NCBI GenBank assembly: GCA_016297805.1
Contig: JAEDFX010000104.1
Coordinates: 1-7,487, forward strand
DNA length: 7,487 nt
Direction: 5' to 3'
Origin: Treponema sp.
GTDB taxonomy: Bacteria; Spirochaetota; Spirochaetia; Treponematales; Treponemataceae
Below are positions 1 to 7,408 of the stretch, piece after piece (the first letter of the stretch is position 1; each line of letters opens with the position of its first letter). The position numbers and the translations under genes are program-made. The notes under the pieces are model-generated. The model had not been told where the DNA came from. It searched no databases and saw only the letters and a list, made by a program, of their open reading frames with translations.

Positions 1-2408
1 TCTGGATTTTCTTCTGCTTCTGCAAATGGATTTTCCACAGGAGTTGCTTCTTCACCCATAAGTTCATCAACTGTAAGGAATACATATTCTTCAACAGTTT
101 CATCGGAAACCTCTTCCTTTACTTCGCTGACAGTTGATTCTGCACTTTCTGCTGGTTCATCTGTAACAAATTCTTCCACATTGCCAAAGGACTCTTCTTC
201 GGCAGTCATAATTTTTTCCATTTGATTGTCCATGGATTGCTGAATTTTTTCTTCTACAGCCTTTTCTACTTCTTCATGAATCATCCGTTCATTTTTTTCA
301 TAAAGTGCTTCTTCAAAATTCTTCTGCTGATCGGCCAGCTGCTGCACCATTTTCTGTGCCATAAATGCAGCATCCATTGCTAGTCCTGCAGAATTCATTG
401 CCACACTTTCCCTCTGCCTGTCATAAGCAGATTCATATGCAGGCTGATACATTGGCTGTGAATTTGGATGTGTTGCAAACTGAGAATCTGGGGTTGTTCC
501 ATACTGTAAATCAGGATTATCAATATCTTGTGTTTCAGGCTCGGTTGTATCCTGAGAATCAGAGTGTTCTGTATTCTGTGGAACAGCTTCTTCATCAAAA
601 GCTTCATTTCCTGTTAAATCTCCAAAATCAAAGTCTCCATCTTCTGCCAACTCATTTACTGGTTCAGAGCCACCTAAACTAGTGAAAATATCATCATCAA
701 GATTTTCTTCTTCTGATAATTCTTCCTCGTCAGATTCTGGATTAAGATTTTCTTCGTTCATCAGTTCTTTTGGTTCTGCGTTAGGGTCATCATCAAAATC
801 TTCCCAGAAATTATCTTCATTTTCTACCAAAGCTTCACCCATAGGCACATTATCGCCTAATTGAGAATAATCAAAATCATATTCTGGGTTATCTTCGTGA
901 ACTTCTTCTGTTTCTGCACCTACAACCTCGCCTACAAATGACTGAGGAATATACTGCTCTTCTGTCTGAACATTCTCTGCATCAACTTCAATTGCTGGAG
1001 TTTCATATTCATACAATTCAGGATTTGCCTCGATTTTCTTATTTACTTCTTTCAATGCTTTATCAGCCTGAACATTAGGTTCAAGGATTTTCTTTCCCTT
1101 TTCATAATTCAGCTTGGCATTTTTCATATCACCCTTTGCCTGATAAATCGCACCAAGGCGGTTATATCCATCAGGAAGCTGGGCTCGACGTTCAACAAAC
1201 TGCTTTGCATATTTTTCGGCCTTATCAAAATCTCCAATCTGAACATAACGATCTGAAGCATTAAGCATATGCTCTTTATAGTGATGATTTACTCTCTGAA
1301 TTTTTTCATGATAACCTTTTGCGGCTGCTTCATCACCACGACAAATATAATACTGAGCACACAAATCCAAAACCTGAGGATCTTTTTCCTGAGTTTCTTC
1401 TTTCAACGACATAATGTTTTCGTAGGCCTGATCGTATCGCTGATTAGACAAAAGTGTATGGGCATACTGTTTACGTGCATCCTTGTTATAAGGATCTATT
1501 TCTATGGCTTCCATAGCTTTATTCAGTGCTTCTGCAGCATTATCCCCTTTTTCAAGAGCTTCAGAAAAACCTATTAAAACTTTAATATTGTTATTATCCA
1601 ATACATTGGCTTTTTTGTAAGTCTGGGTTGCATTGTCATAATCAAACTGATTGATAAAAATGCGTCCTAAAATGCACAGTAAATCCACATCTCTTGGATG
1701 AAGCTTTATTGATTTCTCTACAAGTGTCTGTGCCTTTTTATTATCCTGACATTTAATCAGAAGTTCACTAAAATCTCTGATTGCATCTGTCCAGCCCGGA
1801 CGAGTTTTTAGAGTTGTTTCATAACAGCGTACTGCTTCTGCATAATTTTTATCTGCATCATAACAACGGGCAAGATTGTAATTCAAAATAGGATGATTTG
1901 GATCTACCTGAAGACCTCTTTTAAAACTGGCAATGGAACGTTCATAATTTTTCTGTGCAAAATAAATAGACCCAAGATGATTATAGGCTAGAACATCATC
2001 TGGATTTTCAGTGATTACTGTTTCAAAAGATTCAATGGCATCTTCGTAATTTCCCATCTCTTTATAAGTAAAACCAAGATTATAATAAACGGTGGCAGTA
2101 TTACGTCCTTCTTCCAGAGCCTTCTGCAGAATCATAATTGATTCCTCATATCTCTTAAGACGACGATAAATAGCACCAAGGCTGTTCATGGCATCAATAT
2201 AATGAGGATAAAAAGTGATTATCTGCTCATAGTATGGAATTGCCTTTTCATCTTCACCGGCTTTTACATAAATTCCACCTAATTCCTTCAGATAATCAAC
2301 GTTAGATTCATTTCCCTGAAGTAATTCCTTATAAAGACGCGCTGCTGTGGTCCAGTCATGCGCCATTACTGCATTCTGCGCTCTCGCTAAAACTAAATTC
2401 TTAGCCAT
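1..2408 (-). CDS. Large tetratricopeptide-repeat protein with acidic, low-complexity C-terminal region (C-terminus beyond window edge)
   Basis: The minus-strand frame is open from the ATG at 2408 to the left edge: 802 residues with no stop, so the gene is partial. The start is supported by AAGGGGA (2420-2414), five bases upstream. Residues about 5-445 form roughly thirteen back-to-back 34-residue TPR units with typical signatures (LGAIY, YYNLG, A at position 20, P near position 32). Residues about 455-680 are acidic and Asn/Gln/Pro-rich, probably disordered. Residues about 683-735 (MVQQLADQQKNFEEAL onward) look like a charged helix or coiled coil, followed by another Glu-rich stretch. There is no signal peptide or membrane segment, so it is probably a cytosolic scaffold binding partners through the TPR superhelix; the partner is unknown. 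It lies 24 bp downstream of the LamG/FN3 gene and is probably co-transcribed with it. The TPR assignment is firm; the function is not known. Confidence 0.9.
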   Translation of the reverse strand, partial: MAKNLVLARAQNAVMAHDWTTAARLYKELLQGNESNVDYLKELGGIYVKAGEDEKAIPYYEQIITFYPHYIDAMNSLGAIYRRLKRYEESIMILQKALEEGRNTATVYYNLGFTYKEMGNYEDAIESFETVITENPDDVLAYNHLGSIYFAQKNYERSIASFKRGLQVDPNHPILNYNLARCYDADKNYAEAVRCYETTLKTRPGWTDAIRDFSELLIKCQDNKKAQTLVEKSIKLHPRDVDLLCILGRIFINQFDYDNATQTYKKANVLDNNNIKVLIGFSEALEKGDNAAEALNKAMEAIEIDPYNKDARKQYAHTLLSNQRYDQAYENIMSLKEETQEKDPQVLDLCAQYYICRGDEAAAKGYHEKIQRVNHHYKEHMLNASDRYVQIGDFDKAEKYAKQFVERRAQLPDGYNRLGAIYQAKGDMKNAKLNYEKGKKILEPNVQADKALKEVNKKIEANPELYEYETPAIEVDAENVQTEEQYIPQSFVGEVVGAETEEVHEDNPEYDFDYSQLGDNVPMGEALVENEDNFWEDFDDDPNAEPKELMNEENLNPESDEEELSEEENLDDDIFTSLGGSEPVNELAEDGDFDFGDLTGNEAFDEEAVPQNTEHSDSQDTTEPETQDIDNPDLQYGTTPDSQFATHPNSQPMYQPAYESAYDRQRESVAMNSAGLAMDAAFMAQKMVQQLADQQKNFEEALYEKNERMIHEEVEKAVEEKIQQSMDNQMEKIMTAEEESFGNVEEFVTDEPAESAESTVSEVKEEVSDETVEEYVFLTVDELMGEEATPVENPFAEAEENP

Positions 2409-2432
2409 AATCGTCCCCTTATGCCATTTTAC

Positions 2433-3968
2433 CTATTTTAATCTTGCCAAAGGTCGTGCAAAAACCTCTTTTGAAAGGTCTCCCACAACTCTCATATCAT
2501 GAACAGACCATGCAGCAACAGCAAAATAATAGATTCTGCCATTTTCTAGACCTGTAATTGTATAAGATGTAGTATTTCCCACATTTATTGGAGATTCACC
2601 TTCTATTGCCATTCGTCCAAGATATTCGCCAGGACGAGTTCCGTAATAAAGATAATAACCACCAGCTGTATCATCAACTGAATAATTCCAGCTCACTGTA
2701 ACAGAACCATTTCCTGCCACTGCTTTCACTACAAATGGAGGAAGAGGTTCTGGAAGTTCTGTAAAATCCAAGACAATTTCTGTAATTGTTGGAGTAACAC
2801 TTCCGTCGCCATCTGGCATAAGCTCTGCAGCAACCTGGAAATATGAACCTTTAACATCAGTAAGCTTTTCACCACTTTCAACAGGCTTCCATTCTGGGTA
2901 AGTATCTGTCCAGCCAAAGAAGTTTTCTCCAGAACGTACATAGTAGCAGACCGCAGTCTGAGAAGGCACTGACATTTCTGCTGTAAGACTGTTCAAAATT
3001 GAACCTGTAGATACCATAATTGGTTTTGAAACGAAACGTCCGCCCTTTGTTAAGTACTGTACATGATCCAGTTTGCCTGCATTTTCTGCAGACTGATAAT
3101 CTGGTGTTTCATAAGGTCGACGAACCAGACGAATATCATCTATTTTACCCGTATATTCGTTACAGAATTCCAGATTTGATGGAGTTCCCAAAACTACAAG
3201 ACAAACTTCTCCATCTTCACGACCATTGGAAGTTATATAAATCAAATCTTCAGTTACACCATTAACCATATATTCCAAAAGGCCTGTTTCACAATCATAA
3301 GAAAGAGCATGATAAGTCCAGGTATCAGGAATAATTTTTGAAGAGCCTTTTAAAATTACATCAGTATGTCCATTTGGAGAAATGTAATAATTAAAAAAGT
3401 TTGATAAAGTCCATTCCAAATGCCCCTGATTAAAGGAACCATTCAAAAGTTGATAAACCAGCTGACCTTTTTCATTTTTGGAAGATTCCCAGTTGATAAT
3501 ATTTTCACCATTTTCGACTATGGAAGGGTAAAGCCAGAATTCTATAGAGAAAGACCCCATCAACCCTTCTGAACCAAAAAAAGATCCGGGATTTCCAGAA
3601 AGAATAAGCCCACCAATATTACGACTTAAGCCTGCCGCTTTTCCATTTTTTGTTTGATTAGAAGATTTAAGATTATTTTCAATGATTTTATAATCCCCAT
3701 CTGCAATCGGATTTTCAGCATTTTCAAAATCAATTATAAAATCTGTTGTTTCATCATAAGAAAAGGAATTTGAATCCAGCTGAATACAATCATAGCCAAA
3801 CCGTCCTTTTCCAGCGGTTATATTTTCCTGTAATTGAAACGATGGCCAGCCTTCTTTTCCACCTAAAGTGATTTCTTTGGCAAAGGCCATAGAGAATCCT
3901 GCAACGATACAGCTGATTCCCAAAAGTGTAATACAAATTAAAATTCTTCTAACAAATGGATTCGACAT
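2433..3968 (-). CDS. Exported LamG-like (concanavalin A jelly-roll) / fibronectin type III protein
   Basis: This is a complete gene of 511 residues; the ATG at 3968 has AAGGA (3979-3975) six bases upstream. The N-terminus is a signal peptide: basic residues (R7, R8), a hydrophobic stretch of about 9-27, and a likely signal peptidase I site after AFA (28-30). C20 follows LGIS, a poor lipobox, so a lipoprotein is less likely. Residues about 110-285 resemble a LamG/concanavalin-like jelly roll (SFSIEFWLYP around E143/W145, closing with DDIRLVRRP). Residues about 290-405 form a beta-rich segment ending in a GSYFQVAAEL...TPTITEIVLDF pattern, often seen before C-terminal domains in extracytoplasmic bacterial proteins. 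Residues about 412-505 are an FN3 domain (VSW at W427, TITGLENGRIYYFAV). No catalytic residues are apparent. A periplasmic or surface binding role, possibly to glycans or protein partners, is inferred from the domains only. Confidence 0.88.
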   Translation of the reverse strand: MSNPFVRRILICITLLGISCIVAGFSMAFAKEITLGGKEGWPSFQLQENITAGKGRFGYDCIQLDSNSFSYDETTDFIIDFENAENPIADGDYKIIENNLKSSNQTKNGKAAGLSRNIGGLILSGNPGSFFGSEGLMGSFSIEFWLYPSIVENGENIINWESSKNEKGQLVYQLLNGSFNQGHLEWTLSNFFNYYISPNGHTDVILKGSSKIIPDTWTYHALSYDCETGLLEYMVNGVTEDLIYITSNGREDGEVCLVVLGTPSNLEFCNEYTGKIDDIRLVRRPYETPDYQSAENAGKLDHVQYLTKGGRFVSKPIMVSTGSILNSLTAEMSVPSQTAVCYYVRSGENFFGWTDTYPEWKPVESGEKLTDVKGSYFQVAAELMPDGDGSVTPTITEIVLDFTELPEPLPPFVVKAVAGNGSVTVSWNYSVDDTAGGYYLYYGTRPGEYLGRMAIEGESPINVGNTTSYTITGLENGRIYYFAVAAWSVHDMRVVGDLSKEVFARPLARLK

Positions 3969-4045
3969 ATACTTTCCTTCTTAGTCTATCGGCAAAACAG
4001 GAAATTTTATTAGAAGAAAATGATTGTATACTGTATACTACTTCC
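3969..4045. promoter_or_regulatory. Divergent promoter region between the LamG/FN3 gene and uvrC
   Basis: This 77-bp spacer separates the two divergently read genes if uvrC starts at 4046. It holds the minus-strand ribosome binding site (3979-3975). Near its right end are two TATACT boxes in direct repeat (4027-4032 and 4034-4039). Together they read GTATACTGTATAC, so the minus strand also carries two TATACA boxes. The downstream box sits seven bases before the uvrC ATG, the usual distance from a -10 box to a transcription start. No convincing -35 box is seen (TTAGAA at 4010-4015, 18-bp spacing, is only 3/6). The same element could drive both directions. This is a reading of sequence pattern only. 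Confidence 0.45.
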
Positions 4046-5989
4046 ATGGCTTCTTATTATGACAATCTTCACGAAACAGCTTTAAAGGCTCCTCAATCCA
4101 GCGGTGTTTATATGTGGCACAACGAAGAAGATACTGTCATTTATGTTGGAAAAGCTAAAAATCTTAAAAATCGTTTGTCTTCATACTTCAGTGGTCAGCG
4201 AAGTTTGAAAACCCGTCTTTTGGTAGCTCATGCAAAATGGATTGAATATATTACGACCACAAATGAATATGAAGCTCTGCTTTTAGAAAATAATCTGATT
4301 AAAAAATATAATCCCAGATACAACATCAACCTGAAGGATGGAAAATCTTACCCAGTTCTGCGAATCACAAAGGAACCTTTTCCAAAAATCTTTAAAACTC
4401 GCCGTATTTTACAAGATGGTTCTACTTATTTTGGTCCTTTCCCTGATGTAGGTGCACTGGACAATTTTATTGAATCGATTTTCAAATTATATCCTGTACG
4501 CCATTGCAGAACCATGAGGGACAGAGATACACCGTGTCTTTATTATCACATGAAACAATGTAAAGCTCCCTGCTGCAAAAAGATTTCCAGCGAAAAATAT
4601 AATGAATATATAGAAGAAATAAAGCGGCTTTTGGAAGGTAAAGGTGAAAATACAGTTGCCAAAATGACTGACGAAATGAAGGCCGCTGCAAAAGAACTGA
4701 ATTTTGAAAAAGCTGCCAGACTGCGGGATGGAATCAAAGCTCTTATGATTCTTCAGAATCAGAATATTGTTGAAAGCTTTGATTCTGAAGATAGAGACTA
4801 CATTGCCTATGCCAGTGAAGGAGAATTGGTCAGCTTTACTGTTTTGAAAATCCGTCATGGTAAATTGCTGGGACGGGAAAACTATAGAGTTGAAAGTCTT
4901 TCCGATGATGAGGATTTGATTGGCGAGTTTATGGCCATTTATTATGAGGATGAAAAAACAATTCCTCCAAAAGTATACATCCCAGAAACAGAGGAATACG
5001 CTCATATTGCTAAATGGCTCCATGAAGAGAAGAAGGCAACTTCAGAAATCATAATTGTAAAAACTGCCACCAGCATTCCTCGGGATATCGCCGCTTTACA
5101 GATGGCTCGTCAGAATGCAAAAGAAGATATTGTGCGACGTCTCCGTGACAGAGGGGATACACCTGCTATGCAGGAGCTTAAAGATAAGCTTGGTCTGGAT
5201 GTTCTGCCTATTCGTATTGAAGGTTTTGATATTGCTCATATTGGTGGAAAATGGCCAGTTGCTTCCCTTATCAGCTTCTACAACGGAAATCCGGATAAAA
5301 AGAATTACCGCTACTTCCGCCTGAAAACTACAGATGGTCTGATTGATGACTTTGCCAGCATGAAGGAAGCCGTAAGCCGACGTTATACACGCCTTGTAAA
5401 CGAACAGCTGGACTTGCCAGATTTGATTTTGATTGATGGTGGTATTGGTCAGGTAAACGCGGTTGAAGAAATTTTAAATTCTCTGGGACTGGATATTCCA
5501 GTTGCAGGTCTTGCAAAGCGTGATGAAGAGATTTATCTGCCGGGAAACAGTACACCTATCTGTCTGCCAAAACGTAGTGATGCTTTGAGACTTCTGCAAA
5601 GGGTTCGAGATGAAACTCACCGATTTGCTACCAGCCGAAATCAGAATCTGCGAACTAAAGAAAATACTAAATCTGTATTTTTGGAACTACCAGGAGTTGG
5701 AGAAAAGAGAGCATTGCAGCTTCAGCGACAATTTACAACTCTGGAAAACCTTGCAAGTGCAGAAGAAAGTGCTGTAGCTCAGTGCATCCATGTAAGGGCA
5801 CAGGAAGCCGCTCAGATTTTACTTCAGGCACAACAGCTTCTGGAAGTACGCAACGAAAAAAAAGATTTACAGCGCTTATCGCTTGGTGTGTCAGGTACCA
5901 CAAAAGAAAAAGCTGCAGAAGCTACTTATCTGGATAATCTGGCAAGTCAGGCTCTGGCAGCGGCAGAAGATAGTCCGGAGTATGATTAA
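4046..5989 (+). CDS. uvrC: UvrC, excinuclease ABC subunit C
   Basis: UvrC makes both incisions flanking a lesion bound by UvrAB in nucleotide excision repair. From M at 4046 it is 647 residues, a normal family length. The N-terminal GIY-YIG nuclease is intact: GVY at 20-22, YVG at 33-35, R43, and E81 in LLLENNLIKKYNPRYN. Cysteines C154, C164, C172 and C176 (C-x9-C-x7-C-x3-C) match the positions of the UvrC iron-sulfur ligands. A UVR motif for UvrB contact lies at about 203-238. The C-terminal RNase H-like nuclease has D395 (GFDIAHIGG), D464 (LIDGG) and H525 (DETHRF). Helix-hairpin-helix DNA binding starts at LPGVG (548-552), followed by a charged tail of about 45 residues. An in-frame ATG at 3956 would add 30 unconserved residues, overlap the divergent gene by 13 bp and lacks a ribosome site, so I prefer 4046 (which also lacks one). 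Confidence 0.97.
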   Translation: MASYYDNLHETALKAPQSSGVYMWHNEEDTVIYVGKAKNLKNRLSSYFSGQRSLKTRLLVAHAKWIEYITTTNEYEALLLENNLIKKYNPRYNINLKDGKSYPVLRITKEPFPKIFKTRRILQDGSTYFGPFPDVGALDNFIESIFKLYPVRHCRTMRDRDTPCLYYHMKQCKAPCCKKISSEKYNEYIEEIKRLLEGKGENTVAKMTDEMKAAAKELNFEKAARLRDGIKALMILQNQNIVESFDSEDRDYIAYASEGELVSFTVLKIRHGKLLGRENYRVESLSDDEDLIGEFMAIYYEDEKTIPPKVYIPETEEYAHIAKWLHEEKKATSEIIIVKTATSIPRDIAALQMARQNAKEDIVRRLRDRGDTPAMQELKDKLGLDVLPIRIEGFDIAHIGGKWPVASLISFYNGNPDKKNYRYFRLKTTDGLIDDFASMKEAVSRRYTRLVNEQLDLPDLILIDGGIGQVNAVEEILNSLGLDIPVAGLAKRDEEIYLPGNSTPICLPKRSDALRLLQRVRDETHRFATSRNQNLRTKENTKSVFLELPGVGEKRALQLQRQFTTLENLASAEESAVAQCIHVRAQEAAQILLQAQQLLEVRNEKKDLQRLSLGVSGTTKEKAAEATYLDNLASQALAAAEDSPEYD

Positions 5990-6007
5990 AAATCATTTTT
6001 CGTTACA

Positions 6008-6101
6008 GGTACAGTGATGTCAGTCATCAGTGTATCACTATCACATCGTTGCATGGTACACTGGTGTCAGTCATCAGTGTACCACTATCACATCATTGCA
6101 T
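6008..6101. repeat. Two adjacent 47-bp repeats, each with an internal hairpin
   Basis: Unit 1 is 6008-6054 and unit 2 is 6055-6101. They abut exactly, have the same length and differ at only four bases (43/47 identical). Both begin GGTACA and end TTGCAT. In each, the first 12 bases pair with bases 18-29 around the five-base loop TCAGT. In unit 2 the stem GGTACACTGGTG/CATCAGTGTACC is fully paired with one G-U. Unit 1 has one G-U and one mismatch. No T tract follows, so these are not standard intrinsic terminators. They start 18 bp after the uvrC stop and may act on mRNA ends or be a dispersed REP-like element. Confidence 0.85.
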
Positions 6102-6261
6102 AATCCGCAAAAATCTGTTAATTTCAAATTAGATTTTACGTTTGAGATGAACAAACAAACAGAGTCCATAGCGTCCTGCCTTACCGGATGACACCACGGT
6201 GCACCGCGTATCAACATCTACGAGTAATTTACTACCCAAAACATTTTCACTTTTCTCAATA

Positions 6262-6324
6262 CTTCGACAAGCTCAGCAACCACAAGTGTATTGTACCCAA
6301 ACAGGAGCCCTGAAGTTGTCGAAG
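6262..6324. repeat. Long inverted repeat (CTTCGACAAGCTCAG type) in the EIIC leader
   Basis: The left arm CTTCGACAAGCTCAG (6262-6276) pairs with the right arm CTGAAGTTGTCGAAG (6310-6324) at 13 of 15 positions, across a 33-base loop. The right arm ends six bases before the AGGAG (6331-6335) of the EIIC gene, so a folded leader could affect translation or transcript stability. The arm resembles a TTCGACAAGCTCAG motif that I recall as common in intergenic hairpins of many bacteria; this is from memory, so it may be a generic dispersed repeat and not a dedicated regulator. Confidence 0.7.
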
Positions 6325-6340
6325 AGGCATAGGAGTATGT

Positions 6341-7402
6341 ATGAACAAGTACGTTAAACGTTACTGTATTGATGCCATGTCTGGTATGGCACAGGGATTG
6401 TTCACATCTTTACTGATTGGAACAATCATAAAAACTTTAGGTCAGCAGCTTTTGCGCCTTGGAACAAATCCAGTTTTCCAGTTTCTTGTAGACGCTGGAA
6501 ACTTTGCTACAGACAGTCATGTAGTTGGTGCTGCCATGGCTATTGGCATTGGATTTGCCATGAACGTGCCAGCCTTGGTTCTTTTTAGTCTTGCAGCTGT
6601 TGGATCTGGAGCCAATGTTACAGGTGGTGCAGGCGGTCCATTAGCAGTTCTGCTTATTGCAATTGTTGCAGCCGAAATGGGATGCCTTGTAAGTAAAAAA
6701 ACAAAGGTTGATATTATCGTTACACCTGCAGTTACAATTTTAATTGGTGCCCTTCTTACAGTTCTTACTGCAAACTACATTGGAACAGCAGCCAGCAGTG
6801 TTGGAAAATTCCTTGTATGGACAACAAAGCTTCACCCATTCTGGATGGGTATTCTGGTTTCTGTAGTTGTTGGTATAGCTTTAACTTTGCCAATCAGTTC
6901 TGCAGCAATTTGTGCGGCATTTGGACTTACTGGACTTGCAGGTGGTGCAGCAGTTGCAGGTTGTTGTGCTCAGATGGTTGGATTCGCAATTCTTTCATTT
7001 AAGGAAAACCGATGGGGTGGCATTCTTTCTCAGGGCTTAGGAACTTCTATGTTACAGATGCCAAATATCGTGAAGAATCCAAAAGTATGGATTCCTCCAA
7101 CACTGGCTGCTGCAATAACAGGTCCAATTGCTACATGTCTGTTCAAAATGGAAATGAACGGAGCTGCTGTTAGTTCTGGAATGGGAACCTGCGGATTGGT
7201 TGGTCAGATTGGAGTTATTACAGGTTGGTTTGAACCAAGTGCAGTAGCAATTGGCCATGGAGCTGCGGCAATTACTCCAGGAGCAATGGACTGGCTTGGA
7301 TTAATACTTATTTGTTTCGTTTTGCCTGGAGCTCTAAGCTGGGCATTCGGAACTTTGTTAAGAAAAATTGGCTGGATTAAAGACGGCGACTTATCTCTAT
7401 AA
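6341..7402 (+). CDS. PTS_EIIC_2 / PfoR-like membrane protein (putative PTS sugar transporter subunit IIC)
   Basis: This is a complete gene of 353 residues; its ATG has AGGAG (6331-6335) five bases upstream. It is a very hydrophobic polytopic membrane protein with about eight to ten Gly/Ala-rich segments. Sequence patterns match the PTS_EIIC_2 family (COG3641, PfoR-like): GMAQGLFTSLLIGTI near the N-terminus, ANVTGGAGGPLA, LPISSAAI (183-190), GCCAQMVGF (about 207-215), LGTSMLQMPN followed by KNPKVWIPPTLAAAITGPIA (from about 233), and GMGTCGLVGQIG. Family members are annotated as PTS IIC permeases, or as a putative regulator of toxin production after Clostridium perfringens PfoR; the substrate is unknown. 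There is no EIIA, EIIB or catabolic gene alongside, so it would need cytosolic PTS partners from elsewhere. The terminator just after its stop suggests a single-gene transcript. The family call is firm, transport function much less so. Confidence 0.9.
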   Translation: MNKYVKRYCIDAMSGMAQGLFTSLLIGTIIKTLGQQLLRLGTNPVFQFLVDAGNFATDSHVVGAAMAIGIGFAMNVPALVLFSLAAVGSGANVTGGAGGPLAVLLIAIVAAEMGCLVSKKTKVDIIVTPAVTILIGALLTVLTANYIGTAASSVGKFLVWTTKLHPFWMGILVSVVVGIALTLPISSAAICAAFGLTGLAGGAAVAGCCAQMVGFAILSFKENRWGGILSQGLGTSMLQMPNIVKNPKVWIPPTLAAAITGPIATCLFKMEMNGAAVSSGMGTCGLVGQIGVITGWFEPSAVAIGHGAAAITPGAMDWLGLILICFVLPGALSWAFGTLLRKIGWIKDGDLSL

Positions 7403-7408
7403 AAAATC

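Larger units (their letters stand above)
5990..6340. other. 351-bp intergenic region between uvrC and the EIIC gene
   Basis: I find no credible coding frame here. The left third holds a pair of 47-bp hairpin repeats (6008-6101) and the right end an inverted repeat before the EIIC ribosome site (6262-6324). Between them, 6102-6261 holds a weak AT-rich hairpin (AAAATCT at 6110-6116 with AGATTTT at 6131-6137) and a more GC-rich patch at about 6170-6210 with the palindrome CGGTGCACCG (6197-6206). I cannot match it to a known RNA family. A promoter for the EIIC gene should lie here or upstream, but no pair of -35/-10 boxes stands out. Confidence 0.6.

Noticed and set aside
365..1577. Plus-strand frames within the TPR gene, including a Ser-rich one and a hydrophobic one
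   Set aside because: They are antisense shadows of a long well-supported TPR gene. Their Ser-rich and Phe/Ile-rich composition follows from reading acidic and TPR codons backwards.
3900..3968. A lipobox at C20 of the LamG/FN3 protein
   Set aside because: LGIS before the cysteine is a poor fit, and the cysteine sits inside the hydrophobic core; the AFA signal peptidase I site further on is a better match.
3956..4045. A 30-residue N-terminal extension of UvrC from the upstream ATG
   Set aside because: It has no ribosome binding site, overlaps the start of the divergent gene by 13 bp, spans the promoter-like boxes, and the residues do not resemble the UvrC N-terminus, which begins at the second methionine.
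4020..4085. A short 21-codon frame from ATG at 4020 with a purine-rich stretch before it, as a possible leader peptide for uvrC
   Set aside because: It overlaps the uvrC coding start in another frame, its purine stretch directly abuts the ATG without proper spacing, and no attenuator-like hairpins accompany it.
4482..5023. A 178-residue minus-strand frame within uvrC
   Set aside because: It lies antisense to the conserved UvrC coding sequence, has no ribosome site that I can see, and resembles no family.
5982..6000. A hairpin ATGATT/AATCAT overlapping the uvrC stop and followed by T residues, as a terminator
   Set aside because: The stem is six base pairs with only one G-C pair and a three-base loop; too weak to call in AT-rich DNA.
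6008..6101. The two 47-bp repeats as a minimal CRISPR array
   Set aside because: The units abut with no separate variable spacers, each carries its own full hairpin, and there are no cas genes.
6102..6261. A sigma-70 type promoter for the EIIC gene (for example TTGAGA at about 6142)
   Set aside because: No -10 box with adequate match lies at the right distance; candidates such as TTTACT with CAATAC have spacing well over 20 bp.
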